Origin: JAKZVK01 sp965248255 | Lineage (GTDB): Bacteria > Acidobacteriota > Terriglobia > Bryobacterales > UBA6623 | Length of the DNA stretch: 64,000 bases | Assembly (NCBI GenBank): GCA_965248255.1 | Contig: CBDFIW010000002.1 | Span: 620,001 to 684,000, forward strand | Reading direction: 5' to 3' | Shown: positions 18,501 to 26,235 of the stretch, piece after piece | Position numbering within the stretch: position 1 is the first letter of the stretch | How the letters are laid out: every line of letters starts with the position of its first letter | Made by a program: the position numbers and the translations under genes | The notes under the pieces: generated by a model | The model's database searches: none | What the model saw: only the letters and a program-made list of their open reading frames with translations | What the model was told of the DNA's origin: nothing

Positions 18501-18784
18501 CCGGTTGTGGGGAACGCCTGCGTCCTATCGTAATGACCGCCGCTACAACGATCGTCGGCCTCATTCCTCTGGCGTTCGGCCGCAGCAGCGTTTTTGATAT
18601 GCAGTACTTCCCGATGGCGCGGACGGTCATGGGAGGACTGATGGCCTCGACCGTGCTGACGCTGATCGTCTTGCCAACGTATTACACGCTGTTCGACGAT
18701 TTGGCGGTATGGGTCAAGCGGACCTGGCACAACTCGGACCCGTCGCGGCTCGATAAGACCGCCGGCGCCGTCTCCGGCGATTGA
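15527..18784 (+). CDS. RND efflux transporter, inner-membrane pump 2
   Basis: Second RND pump, 1085 residues, only distantly similar to pump 1. A 50-residue hydrophilic Gly/Thr/Ser lead precedes helix 1 (PVTICMVFVLFFALGVISIF). Helix 4 has ATGMLVDNAVVVLESIYQ and the C-terminal repeat has LIGIVVNNGIVLIDHVNNL. ATG 15527 lies inside the last codons of pump 1, with GGAGGA 10 bases upstream, so translation is probably coupled. One adaptor plus two different RND proteins recalls MdtABC, where two pump proteins form a mixed trimer; whether that happens here is inference. The operon ends here, because the next gene is on the other strand. Confidence 0.93.
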   Translation: MESTEPNNQPREESGHTEPWGTGGRTSASGNRLAEFSLRYPVTICMVFVLFFALGVISIFKIPLVMMPAMDFPFLNIGLAYNNATPLQVLESITKPLEEVLSTVPGAKQMTSRASSSSANVQLTFGWDEDLDARRAEIRDKIDQIRDDLPDDIEHIWIRNWSTEDMPIMFGRIASGKDLRTAYDFLDLKIKKPIERVPGVAEVGLWGAGRREVDIDLRLDDLKRYRVDVPQLFQRLDDINVNRSLGRVVDGEIRYGAMTQGTLASVTDIENIPVNDRGLRLADIADIVYDAPAPTGGNRLNGKSALGFEVGKTSQANTVKVVDGVLAKLEEIGRDPTLEGIDLRLWFNQGEQITKSLTGLLSAGVFGAVLAVVVLICFLRKWGATLVIALAIPFSIISAVGFLYLSGQTLDVFTMLGLMLATGMLVDNAVVVLESIYQKLEMGMDRVSAAKVGTQEVITAVIAATLTSVIIFVPLIFGEKNQFSVQLGHTGIAIIYALAASLFISLTLIPLAMARLLRMDVRERSAWQQRMVQGFERLMRLRRAAESVQPPPAVAPSGTGRITRFYLHTVAWPLRHRVLVGLLLVPALIAGSYWLLMNKVPNMTPDALDVRDVRVRYRFSENFHYVKILQDYVFPVERFLDANREQFGIRDIYSRYNNNSASTQIYFDTDKVDHVALAKIREEITEGLPEIPGAEITLGSQRGESRTGFSANFFGDDPQTLEALAQEARRRVLALPDFTRVTTRLDSAEEEVQVRVRRDLARRYGVSAQSVSQALGIVVRGRQIRGFRTPEGEVDIQVQLRPEDRENLNDLRSLVVGAGQDGAQITLEQVSDLRIEKVPGQIRRDNRQTSTSIYATYTGVQRDVGKQAMSDVLDLLDYPPGYGWSFSFWTNRQDESRAGFVTNIVLALFMVYFVMASLFESVAHPFAIMVSLPFAMVGVAGFLYVTNSPFNLMAWIGSIVLIGIVVNNGIVLIDHVNNLRRKGMPRSEAVMAGCGERLRPIVMTAATTIVGLIPLAFGRSSVFDMQYFPMARTVMGGLMASTVLTLIVLPTYYTLFDDLAVWVKRTWHNSDPSRLDKTAGAVSGD

Positions 18785-18850
18785 ATTGCCGGGCTCAGGA
18801 AAGCTAGTTGCACCCGCTGAGGATGGCGCTCTGCCTGAATGCCGGCGAGA

Positions 18851-19171
18851 TTACGACGCCCCGTTCTGCTTTCCGCGTTCTCGAACCCACTCGTCCATCA
18901 TCTTGATCAGAGCATTGAATCGTTCGTCGGTCTCGCGGTGGGCTGCATCGTACCGCTGATGGGCTAGCCGGTTCTCTTCTTGGAATCGTTGCTGTGAATC
19001 AGCGATGTCAGCCACGACATCGACCAGCCGGTTCATGTTCTCCGCGAGCTGAATCTGTTGCTGAGTCAGCTGTTGCTGCTCGAGCTTGTTGGCCTGAGCG
19101 TGCTGCGCCAGCGCCGCCTCAGTCTTCGCTTGGGCCTGTAAGAGGAACTCTATGGATTTTTCGATGTCCAT
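18851..19171 (-). CDS. Small coiled-coil protein
   Basis: 106 residues from ATG 19171 (MDIEKSIEFLLQAQAKTEAA); an in-frame ATG at 19204 would add 11 residues that do not fit the helical pattern. Nearly the whole product is charged/Gln-rich heptad sequence (residues 8-90), for example QQQLTQQQIQLAENMNRLVD, ending in a short amphipathic helix FNALIKMMDEWVRERG. It has no signal peptide or membrane helix. Short proteins opening this way are, from memory, frequent in Acidobacteriota; function is unknown. It lies 51 bases after the end of the glycosyltransferase gene on the same strand. Confidence 0.65.
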   Translation of the reverse strand: MDIEKSIEFLLQAQAKTEAALAQHAQANKLEQQQLTQQQIQLAENMNRLVDVVADIADSQQRFQEENRLAHQRYDAAHRETDERFNALIKMMDEWVRERGKQNGAS

Positions 19172-19221
19172 CTCAACCGCTAGTCTATCATCGCCGAAAC
19201 CCACAGCAACCTGGATCTCCT

Positions 19222-20292
19222 CTACACCATGCTCTGGTAAACCCGGAACGTGTCATGTGCCGCCTTCACCCAACTGAAACCGGCGCAGCGGCTTAGCCCC
19301 GCCTCGATGAGCCTCTGTCGCACGCTACTGTCTTCGACCGTGTCCACGAGAGCGTTTCGAATCGCTGAGGGGTCCTCCGGGTCAATGATCAACGCAGCAC
19401 CGTCGGCTACCTCGGGCAGAGCGCCGCGATTCGACGCTACCACGGGCAACCCAGCGGACATGGCTTCCAACACCGGCAACCCGAAGCCCTCGTCGAGCGA
19501 CGGAAAGGCCAGCACGGCCGCCGTGCGGTACAGCAAAGCCAGAGTCTTGCGGTCTACGTAGTCCAAGCGATGGATCAGCGCTTCGACGGGGCTCCGCTCG
19601 ATGCGCCGCAGAACCTTCTCGGCCCCGTAGCCGAGCGAGCCCGCCAGCACCAGCCGGTAAGGTGGCCCCATCCCCTCGAAAGCCTCGACCAAACGCTCGA
19701 TGTTCTTGCGGGCCTGCAAGGCCCCGACGTGCAGAATGAAGGGGGCCTCCAGTCCGAGTTCGCGGCGAAAGGCCAGAAGCTGTTCGGCGGGAAACGCCGG
19801 CACCGGTTCGACCCCGTGGCGGACGACGCTGATCTCTTCACGCGGGTAGCGCAACAACGCCGCGACTTGCCCAGCCGTGTAGTCCGAGACGGCGATGATC
19901 CGGTCGGAGCGCTCTGCCGCGTCTTTGGCCAGCGCGGTGAAGCGCTCGCGGAACTCCGGGGTCGAGTAGTCTCCCGTCATCACGAACAGGTCGTGGAAAG
20001 TGGTCACGGTTCGCCGGAATCGGCACTTTGGCAAACGCTGGTTCAGTCCGTGAAAGACGGCCACCCGCGAGCGAAAGAGGAAGCAGGCGAAATCCTCCAG
20101 CAAGTGCCGCGAACAGTTAGGCTCGGGTACCGGCTGTCGCAGCGCCCGTAGAAGGCGATTCGCGCGGTAGCACAGAAGGAATCGCTCATCGGGTTCGCTT
20201 CTAGTCAGCGCACGGATGAGTTGGGAACTGTAGACGGCGACGCCCGTCGGAATGCGGTCGAGGCTGTAGCTTGCGTCGAGACCGATCGTCAC
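19222..20292 (-). CDS. GT4-family glycosyltransferase
   Basis: Retaining GT-B glycosyltransferase that transfers a sugar from a nucleotide donor, 356 residues. The N-terminal Rossmann domain begins MTIGLDASYSLDRIPTGVAVY, with the acceptor-side loop TGVAVYSSQLIRAL. The C-terminal domain has ILHVGALQARKNIERLVEAF and the donor-binding E-x7-E motif in FPSLDEGFGLPVLEAMSAGLP. Its ATG overlaps the stop of the upstream GT9 gene by four bases (ATGA), so the two are coupled. Together with the GT9 enzyme it probably builds a cell-surface glycan or lipopolysaccharide part. Confidence 0.92.
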   Translation of the reverse strand: MTIGLDASYSLDRIPTGVAVYSSQLIRALTRSEPDERFLLCYRANRLLRALRQPVPEPNCSRHLLEDFACFLFRSRVAVFHGLNQRLPKCRFRRTVTTFHDLFVMTGDYSTPEFRERFTALAKDAAERSDRIIAVSDYTAGQVAALLRYPREEISVVRHGVEPVPAFPAEQLLAFRRELGLEAPFILHVGALQARKNIERLVEAFEGMGPPYRLVLAGSLGYGAEKVLRRIERSPVEALIHRLDYVDRKTLALLYRTAAVLAFPSLDEGFGLPVLEAMSAGLPVVASNRGALPEVADGAALIIDPEDPSAIRNALVDTVEDSSVRQRLIEAGLSRCAGFSWVKAAHDTFRVYQSMV

Positions 20293-21719
20293 CCAAGCCG
20301 CTCCCGAACCTGAGCCAGGACGGCCGCGGGTGCAACACCGGGACTCACGACCACTACATCGGCTGGCCGCGGGCCCCAGGGTCGCCAGCGCTCGATCATC
20401 CTCGGGGAGACGGCGCCGGCAAAAACGTCGATCGCAGAAACCCCCAGCGCCGCCGCGAGATGCCCTCCTGCTGAGTCATAGCCAACGTAGCGGTCCGACA
20501 CCGCAATCAATCCGGCGAACGCACCCAGGCTGCCCCGCCAGGTGAGCACATCGGCTGTGCCATTCTGGTCGCCGAGCGGCCGAACCGTGTTTCCTGCTTG
20601 CTCCAAAGCATTGACAAGACGGGCTGTGCGATCCATCTCCTCGTCACCGGCGCCTCGGTCGAGGATCACCGTGTAATCGGCATTTCGCAGGGTTCGACAA
20701 AGTTCGTACTCGAACGGGTCCGCCACTCGCTTGGCGGCGTTACTTCCCACTCCCAGGTTCACCGCGGCCAGCCGGCCTCTCACGCGCCCGCGCAAGGCAG
20801 CTCCACGTTCGCGATCCTGTTCAGAAAGACTCACCTCTGGGTAGGAACGCAGCTCGGCAGAACCCCACTCCTCCGCAGCCCAGCGAGCCGCCAGATCCCC
20901 GAGAGCCGACGCCTCGGGCTGTTGGTATGAGCGAGATGGAAAGAAGCTATAGCGCGACTCATCGTGGATCAGGGGCAATAGCCCAAGCTGAGTCAAGCGC
21001 GAATCGGGGTCAACCACGAGATACTGTTCAGGTCGTAGGCCGCTCAGCTCCTCCTCAACAAACCGGACCAGCGACGGCCAGACTTCGAGCCTGTCGATGA
21101 GCGTTGTACTTCGTTGATAGTCGAAAGCTGCGTGCCTGACTCGCGGATCCGAGGCGAAGAACGCCGCCGCCTTCACGCCGCCCACCAGACACAGCTCAGC
21201 GCCGGGACACACCCGCTTCAACGTATTAAGCAGTACGCTCGTAACAGCAACGTCGGCCCCGAGCGTGACACGAGAGAGGATGAGGACCTTCTTGACCCTG
21301 GACAGCTCGTCAGCGCTGAAGCCTCCACGGCCCTTCACATTCTCTGCGCGCTGAACGAAGCCGTCCTGGTCAGTCAGGGCGAGGGAGCGGAGCATGCGAT
21401 CAATCTCTCGGCCCACAGGTAGGTGCCTGCAGAAGTCGATCACCTGTGCGAAGAACTGAACGTAGACATGGCACAGTCGCGGTTCGAACCGGTCACCCCA
21501 CGGCTCGACGATCGCGTGGAAGATCGCATCCGTGCCGGCGGTCGCGACGACGGGGTCACTGGAGGTGGCGAACTCGCAAAGCCTTTGCGCCAAATCCGCC
21601 GCGTGTGCCCCACTCTGCTCAAACCGCTCGAGGTACGAGGCAGTCAGCTCACTTGCTTCAATGGCCGCGGACTTCGCACGCACGTTCCACAGCATGACCG
21701 ATAGCGGGGCCTGCTTCAA
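20289..21719 (-). CDS. GT9-family glycosyltransferase (heptosyltransferase-like) with N-terminal extension
   Basis: Resembles ADP-heptose:LPS heptosyltransferases. The 476 residues contain an extra N-terminal helical domain of about 145 residues (MKQAPLSVMLWNVRAKSAAI onward) not found in WaaC/WaaF. The GT-B core starts at KKVLILSRVTLGADVAVTSV, and the C-terminal donor domain has AAVNLGVGSNAAKRV and the substrate-site motif DRYVGYDSAGGHLAAALGV, close to the D-SG-xHLA pattern of GT9. Donor sugar and acceptor are unknown. It lies 6 bases after the sigma-54 regulator gene, inside an apparent rlpA - regulator - GT9 - GT4 operon. Confidence 0.85.
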   Translation of the reverse strand: MKQAPLSVMLWNVRAKSAAIEASELTASYLERFEQSGAHAADLAQRLCEFATSSDPVVATAGTDAIFHAIVEPWGDRFEPRLCHVYVQFFAQVIDFCRHLPVGREIDRMLRSLALTDQDGFVQRAENVKGRGGFSADELSRVKKVLILSRVTLGADVAVTSVLLNTLKRVCPGAELCLVGGVKAAAFFASDPRVRHAAFDYQRSTTLIDRLEVWPSLVRFVEEELSGLRPEQYLVVDPDSRLTQLGLLPLIHDESRYSFFPSRSYQQPEASALGDLAARWAAEEWGSAELRSYPEVSLSEQDRERGAALRGRVRGRLAAVNLGVGSNAAKRVADPFEYELCRTLRNADYTVILDRGAGDEEMDRTARLVNALEQAGNTVRPLGDQNGTADVLTWRGSLGAFAGLIAVSDRYVGYDSAGGHLAAALGVSAIDVFAGAVSPRMIERWRPWGPRPADVVVVSPGVAPAAVLAQVRERLG

Positions 21720-21725
21720 GACCGG

Positions 21726-22718
21726 TCAGCGGAACAGGCGCCGCTGAGGGCCATCGGTGTGTTCGGCGCGGTACTTTTTCAACTTGCGGTAGAGAGTGGT
21801 TTTGCCGATGCCCAGCAGGACCGCCGCAGTGTGAATGTCGTGCTTGGTGTGTTCGAGGGCCTTGAAGATGTGGCGGTGTTCCATTTCCTCGAGTGGCAGG
21901 ATCTCAACCTCTCCTGGATTTCCGTTGGCGGGAGCACCCGCAGGGCACAGGTTGGAAGGCAGGTCGTGAGTTTCGATAACCGGGTTCGACTGCATCACTA
22001 CCATGTGCCGGATCGCATTCTCCAACTCGCGAATATTGCCTGGCCAGCCGTGCTCCACGAACCGCCGCTCAACCGCCCCCGAGAGGCTCACTGCGTGGAC
22101 GGCGTACTTCGCAATGAAGTGTCGAGCCAACGGCAGGATGTCCGCTTGGCGCTCGCGAAGCGGGGGCACCCGGATCGTCATGACTTTGAGTCGGTAGTAG
22201 AGGTCCTTCCGGAACGTTCCCTCCTCGACGGCGGCGCTCAGGTCGCGGTTGGTCGCCGCGAGGCCTCGTACGTTGACCTTGATCGGTTTGGTAGCCCCAA
22301 TAGGCCGGACCTCACTCTCCTGTAACAGGCGCAGCAGCTTGGCCTGCACTCCGGAAGTCAGCTCGCCGATCTCGTCCAGAAACAGCGTGCCGCCCTCGGC
22401 GGCGCGCACGAGGCCGGGCTTATTGTCAATCGCGCCTGTGAACGCACCCTTGACGTGGCCGAACAGCTCACTCTCCATCAAGCTGCCGACGAGGGTCGCC
22501 GAGTCGACCGGCAGAAAGACGTTGTCGGCCAGCGGAGAGACCTCGTGCAGGGCGCGGGCGACGAGTTCCTTACCGACACCACTCTCACCGACTATCAATA
22601 CCGGTGAAACGTCGTTACGAAGCTTGTTGATCGTCCGCAGGACGGTCTGAATTTGCGGCGAGTTCCCGACCAGGCCGAACTCAGCGGCGCCATCCTCGGA
22701 GGGGGCTTCCGTATTCAC
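21726..22718 (-). CDS. Sigma-54-dependent transcriptional activator without sensory domain
   Basis: AAA+ enhancer-binding protein that uses ATP to open promoters held by sigma-54 RNA polymerase. Of 330 residues, the AAA+ domain starts almost at once: Walker A GESGVGKELVARALHE near residue 43, the sigma-54 contact loop GAFTGA in VKGAFTGAIDNKPG near 90, and Walker B GGTLFLDEIGEL. A Fis-type helix-turn-helix ends the protein (TAAVLLGIGKTTLYRKLKKY). The usual N-terminal receiver, GAF or PAS domain is absent (about 15 residues only), so activity may be set by its level or by a partner, as in PspF. It lies 17 bases after rlpA and 6 bases before the GT9 gene, which suggests it controls envelope or glycan genes. 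Confidence 0.93.
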   Translation of the reverse strand: MNTEAPSEDGAAEFGLVGNSPQIQTVLRTINKLRNDVSPVLIVGESGVGKELVARALHEVSPLADNVFLPVDSATLVGSLMESELFGHVKGAFTGAIDNKPGLVRAAEGGTLFLDEIGELTSGVQAKLLRLLQESEVRPIGATKPIKVNVRGLAATNRDLSAAVEEGTFRKDLYYRLKVMTIRVPPLRERQADILPLARHFIAKYAVHAVSLSGAVERRFVEHGWPGNIRELENAIRHMVVMQSNPVIETHDLPSNLCPAGAPANGNPGEVEILPLEEMEHRHIFKALEHTKHDIHTAAVLLGIGKTTLYRKLKKYRAEHTDGPQRRLFR

Positions 22719-22735
22719 GTGGAATTACGTAGATA

Positions 22736-23557
22736 TTATAGACAATTTACGGAATCATCTTCTGTGATCAGGGCCACGAACCCCGGGATGCGATCCTTCT
22801 CGAGGCGGGCATGCGATCGGTTCGCCCCTGCTTGGTCGGACGCCGGTCCGACGACCACTCGATACCGCAATCCCTGCGGCGTCAATTTGCGAATGATCTG
22901 CGTCTCGCCGTAGCTTCCGCTCATCTTGACCTCCAAGCGCTGTGCGTTCTCAATCTCACGAAAGGATCCCACCTGCACGCCATAGTAGGGCCCAAGTCTG
23001 CACGGGGCCTCGTTGCTTCCTGATAGCGCGATGGCGGGCTCGCGCATGATGGTTGGGGCCGGCGCTGCCCGCGCAGAGGTGGGCGTCGGCGGCTTGCGTC
23101 CCGGTTGTAGAGCGCGCGCTTTCCCGTCGGCCATCTCGGAATCTGCCCGCGGACGCGAGATCACTGTCATCCGGACCCTCGCAGTCCCTGGCCCCAACAT
23201 GCCGATCTGTTGAGCGGCGGCCCGGGAGAGGTCGATCACACGATTCTTCACAAAGGGCCCGCGGTCGTTGATGCGGACATCCACCTCACGCCCGTTGCCG
23301 AGGTTCGCCACACGCACCCAGGCTCCGAACGGCAAGCTCAAGTGGGCAGCCGTTAGCTTGTTCATATCGTAGACTTCGCCGTTGCTGGTGCGCCGACCGT
23401 GGTAGGGAACACCGTACCAACTGGCTATGCCCGTCTCCGCCGCACCGACGACGGCGGGACGAGGTGGCGGCAACCTGATCTCTGGCTTGCGACCGCACCC
23501 GACTCCCAGGACCAGGAGGACCACCCAAGCCGGAAGGAGCCGCCGCCTCTCGTTCAC
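22736..23557 (-). CDS. rlpA: RlpA-family septal-ring lipoprotein with SPOR domain
   Basis: Outer-membrane lipoprotein of the RlpA lytic-transglycosylase family, which acts on denuded glycan strands of peptidoglycan at division sites. 273 residues: signal peptide with lipobox LGVGC (cysteine near residue 22), and a double-psi beta-barrel with GIASWYGVPYHGRRTSNGE and NDRGPFVKNRVIDLSRAAA. A Pro/Ala-rich linker follows, then a C-terminal SPOR domain (GVQVGSFREIENAQRLEVKM to YRVVVGPASDQ) that binds glycan lacking stem peptides. First gene of the operon with the sigma-54 activator and two glycosyltransferases; divergent from the BASS-type transporter. Confidence 0.93.
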   Translation of the reverse strand: MNERRRLLPAWVVLLVLGVGCGRKPEIRLPPPRPAVVGAAETGIASWYGVPYHGRRTSNGEVYDMNKLTAAHLSLPFGAWVRVANLGNGREVDVRINDRGPFVKNRVIDLSRAAAQQIGMLGPGTARVRMTVISRPRADSEMADGKARALQPGRKPPTPTSARAAPAPTIMREPAIALSGSNEAPCRLGPYYGVQVGSFREIENAQRLEVKMSGSYGETQIIRKLTPQGLRYRVVVGPASDQAGANRSHARLEKDRIPGFVALITEDDSVNCL

Positions 23558-23686
23558 GAATGCGAGTGTCCGCGTGGGATTGGGTTGTGATACGATGCCG
23601 CGGTTACATCAGGTGCGGGAAGTTTCGAGCTCAGCCCGGAGGCTTCGCGTCCCCTCTACTCTACCACGAGATCCGAAACGGTCCCC

Positions 23687-24967
23687 ATGGCAAACCACCC
23701 TCTGCCCTCCCGCTCCAGCGGGCGCCTCTTTGTTTGGCTCGCGGGGGCAGCCTTCGTGACCGCCCTGGCGGCTTTGACCGCCGGCTACCGACCGCTGCTG
23801 GGGCCGGGCGTAGTGGGGATGCTGGCGCTGCTGGCCGTCTACTTTCAGCGGCACCCGACGCTGAAGATCTTCGCCTTCACGTTCTGGGTCTTCGCCTTCT
23901 TCGTCGGAGCCCTCTTCTATCCGGCGGTGTTTCTTACTTGGGGAGACTTCGAGCAGAAACGGCTGATCGTCCCTCTCATCCAGCTCATCATGTTCGGTAT
24001 GGGAGCGACGCTGAGTTTGGCGGACTTCGGACGGGCGCTGCGCATGCCGAAGGCCGTGGGGATTGGGATAGGGCTCCAGTTCACTGTCATGCCCACCGCC
24101 GGTTGGGCCATCGCCTACACGTTCGGGTTTGATCCGGAAGTCGCGACCGGCATCATTCTGATTGGGGCGTGCTCCGGCGGCGTTGCCTCGAACTTGATGA
24201 CGTATTTGGCGCGGGGCAACGTCGCGCTCTCGGTGACCATGACGGCCTGCTCGACGATCATGTCGCCGCTGATGACACCGCTGGCGATGAAGATTCTTGC
24301 CGGCCGGCTGATGGCAATCGACGTGTTCGGGATGATGATCTCGATCGTCGAGCTGATCATACTGCCGATCAGCGCTGGGCTGCTGATACACCACTTGCTG
24401 CAGGCGGAGATTCCAGGGCGCATCTGGCGTACCGCCGCTCTCTTCCTGGCGCTGGTCTGCTTCGCCGGTGTACTGATGAACGCGGAAGACTTCTTGGGGG
24501 AGGTGGGGGGTCGGCAACTGGGTCCAATAGGAGTCGCCTTCCTGATCATGGCCGTGCTGCGGCAGGAATGGCTCGAGCACGGGCTTCCGGTCGTGTCGAT
24601 GGCCGGGATCTGCTACATCATCGCCATTATTGCGGCCAACAACTACGAGAAGATCCTGTCGGTCGGAGCGGGCCTCTTCGCCGCAGCGATCATCCACAAC
24701 TGCATCGGCTATCTATCGGGCTACTGGGGGGCGCGGGCGGTTCAGATCAGCGAAAGCGACGCCCGGACTGTGGCATTTGAAGTCGGGATGCAAAACGGAG
24801 GCATGGGTACCGCGCTGGCCATGGAGGTCTTGAAGAGTTCCAGCGCCGCCCTTGGCCCGGCTATCTTCGGCACCTGGATGAATATTTCGGGCTCGATGCT
24901 CGCCTCGTGGTGGAAGGAGCGGCCGCCGACTGACGGCAGTGGGCATGTCGACGCCGGCTCGGGCTAG
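23687..24967 (+). CDS. Bile acid:sodium symporter (BASS)-family transporter
   Basis: Polytopic membrane transporter, 426 residues, with about ten to twelve helices. Family motifs: FGMGATLSLADFGRALR after an early helix, IILIGACSGGVASNLMTYLA (helix break and sodium-binding region), and FEVGMQNGGMGTALAMEV near the C-terminus. These are the crossed-helix signatures of BASS proteins such as ASBT and PanS, which carry organic anions with sodium. Two extra N-terminal helices (LFVWLAGAAFVTALAALTAG and PTLKIFAFTFWVFAFFVGAL) are a variant of the usual layout. ATG 23687 was chosen. Convergent with the methyltransferase at 24964, overlapping it by 4 bases. Substrate is not deducible. Confidence 0.88.
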   Translation: MANHPLPSRSSGRLFVWLAGAAFVTALAALTAGYRPLLGPGVVGMLALLAVYFQRHPTLKIFAFTFWVFAFFVGALFYPAVFLTWGDFEQKRLIVPLIQLIMFGMGATLSLADFGRALRMPKAVGIGIGLQFTVMPTAGWAIAYTFGFDPEVATGIILIGACSGGVASNLMTYLARGNVALSVTMTACSTIMSPLMTPLAMKILAGRLMAIDVFGMMISIVELIILPISAGLLIHHLLQAEIPGRIWRTAALFLALVCFAGVLMNAEDFLGEVGGRQLGPIGVAFLIMAVLRQEWLEHGLPVVSMAGICYIIAIIAANNYEKILSVGAGLFAAAIIHNCIGYLSGYWGARAVQISESDARTVAFEVGMQNGGMGTALAMEVLKSSSAALGPAIFGTWMNISGSMLASWWKERPPTDGSGHVDAGSG

Positions 24968-26229
24968 ACGCTGTTCGGGCCGCCTTCATCCGCGGAACTT
25001 GAATCCTGGACTGCCGGAGCCGCTGCGATCGCCGGCATGATGCCAATGCGCTTGCTCACACGGTAAGCCAGGGAGCCTCGGATCATGGCCAACTCCTGCT
25101 GTGCCTCGTCCAGCTCGCTATCGAGCTGCCGCGCCCAGTCGGAACGCTCGATCACACGCTTCTCGGCGTCGTCGAGCAATTTAATGCACTTCTCCCGGTC
25201 GGCGCGGACACCCGCCAACTCTTTCTCAAGCCGCCGTGCCCAGTCGGAACGCTCGATCACACGCTTCTCGGCGTCGTCGAGCAATTTAATGCACTTCTCC
25301 CGGTCGGCGCGGACACCCGCCAACTCTTTCTCAAGCCGCCGTGCCCAATTCTCCTTGTCGGTGTTCTCCTGCTCCAACAGGGTGATGGTCTTCTTGGCGC
25401 TCTCCTGGACCGCGTCGAACTTGTTGAGCTCGACCCGCGCCGCTGCCAGCCACTCGTCCCGCTTGTTTACCTCCCCTTGCAATATGCTGACATGCTCCCG
25501 GAGCAGCCCGATGTGCTTCTCGCGCTCGCGAAGAAGGTTCGCCGAGGAAGGCAAATAGACGAAGGCCGGCGAGCCGTGCAGCGGCTGCTGAGAGCAGACC
25601 GCCAGAAAGAAGTGCGCTTCGTCCGGAGCCTGGTTCGCGGTCTTGAGACGCGAGCGAATGCCCTGGACCTGCTCGCGCGCGAACACCAACGCGTCCGCGT
25701 GGTTCTCGAGAAACACCATCACGTGCGGGAAGCAACGGCCCAATTCCTCGCGGAACTCCTGGTAGGTGAACTCATGCAAGTGGAACGGGTTGGGCTCTTC
25801 TCTCGACTCGCCATAGTAGAGCCGGTTCGGCGTCGAAACGATAAACTGCCCCGCGGGCGTCAACACGCGCCGCGACTCTTCGATCAGAGCTTTCCACTGA
25901 CCCAGGTGCTCGATGACCTCGAACGCGACGACTGCGTCGAGCGAGCCGTCGGCGAAGGGAAACCGTGTGCAATCGCCCTGGACAAAACGCAAGCGGGGGT
26001 GGGAGTACTCCTTGCCGCCCGCCGCCAACGGATCTTTGGCCTGGTCGAGAGCGACCACCTCAGCCGCAACCTCGGCCAGCCTTGCCGCGCCGTATCCGAC
26101 TCCACAGCCGGCATCCAGCACGCGTTTCGACCCGACCAAGTCCTCGGCGAAGGCGTACCGCGCCCAGTGTTCGTTCATCAAGTCGGGATCGGTCTGCCCG
26201 GGTATGGCGCGCTCGCCCGTAAACTCCAT
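24964..26229 (-). CDS. Class I SAM methyltransferase with long C-terminal coiled coil
   Basis: 421 residues. The N-terminal methyltransferase (about 1-170) has the SAM motif VLDAGCGVGYGAARLAEV, acidic VALDQAKDP and VVAFEVIEHLGQWKALIEES, as in UbiE/COQ3-type domains. From about residue 225 it is a continuous coiled coil containing a near-perfect 35-residue duplication (RLEKELAGVRADREKCIKLL appears twice), then LAMIRGSLAYRVSKRIGIM. Such S-Y-R-K tails are common in O-antigen enzymes. A methyltransferase on a coiled-coil stalk recalls WbdD, which caps O-polysaccharide and sets its length; this is inference, and no kinase domain is seen. It starts 6 bases after the second coiled-coil methyltransferase gene. 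Confidence 0.88.
   Translation of the reverse strand: MEFTGERAIPGQTDPDLMNEHWARYAFAEDLVGSKRVLDAGCGVGYGAARLAEVAAEVVALDQAKDPLAAGGKEYSHPRLRFVQGDCTRFPFADGSLDAVVAFEVIEHLGQWKALIEESRRVLTPAGQFIVSTPNRLYYGESREEPNPFHLHEFTYQEFREELGRCFPHVMVFLENHADALVFAREQVQGIRSRLKTANQAPDEAHFFLAVCSQQPLHGSPAFVYLPSSANLLREREKHIGLLREHVSILQGEVNKRDEWLAAARVELNKFDAVQESAKKTITLLEQENTDKENWARRLEKELAGVRADREKCIKLLDDAEKRVIERSDWARRLEKELAGVRADREKCIKLLDDAEKRVIERSDWARQLDSELDEAQQELAMIRGSLAYRVSKRIGIMPAIAAAPAVQDSSSADEGGPNSV
25136..25345. repeat. In-frame tandem duplication, 2 x 105 bp, in the coiled coil
   Basis: Units 25136-25240 and 25241-25345 are almost identical at the DNA level and encode two copies of a 35-residue coiled-coil segment. 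A degenerate third unit follows (from about 25346). 35 residues equal five heptads, so gain or loss of a unit keeps coiled-coil register and changes only stalk length. High identity points to recent duplication. Confidence 0.9.
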
Positions 26230-26235
26230 TTACAC

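Noticed and set aside
25136..25345. Regular repeats suggesting a CRISPR array
   Set aside because: Units are 105 bp without unique spacers and lie in frame within a coiled-coil gene. No cas gene is present.
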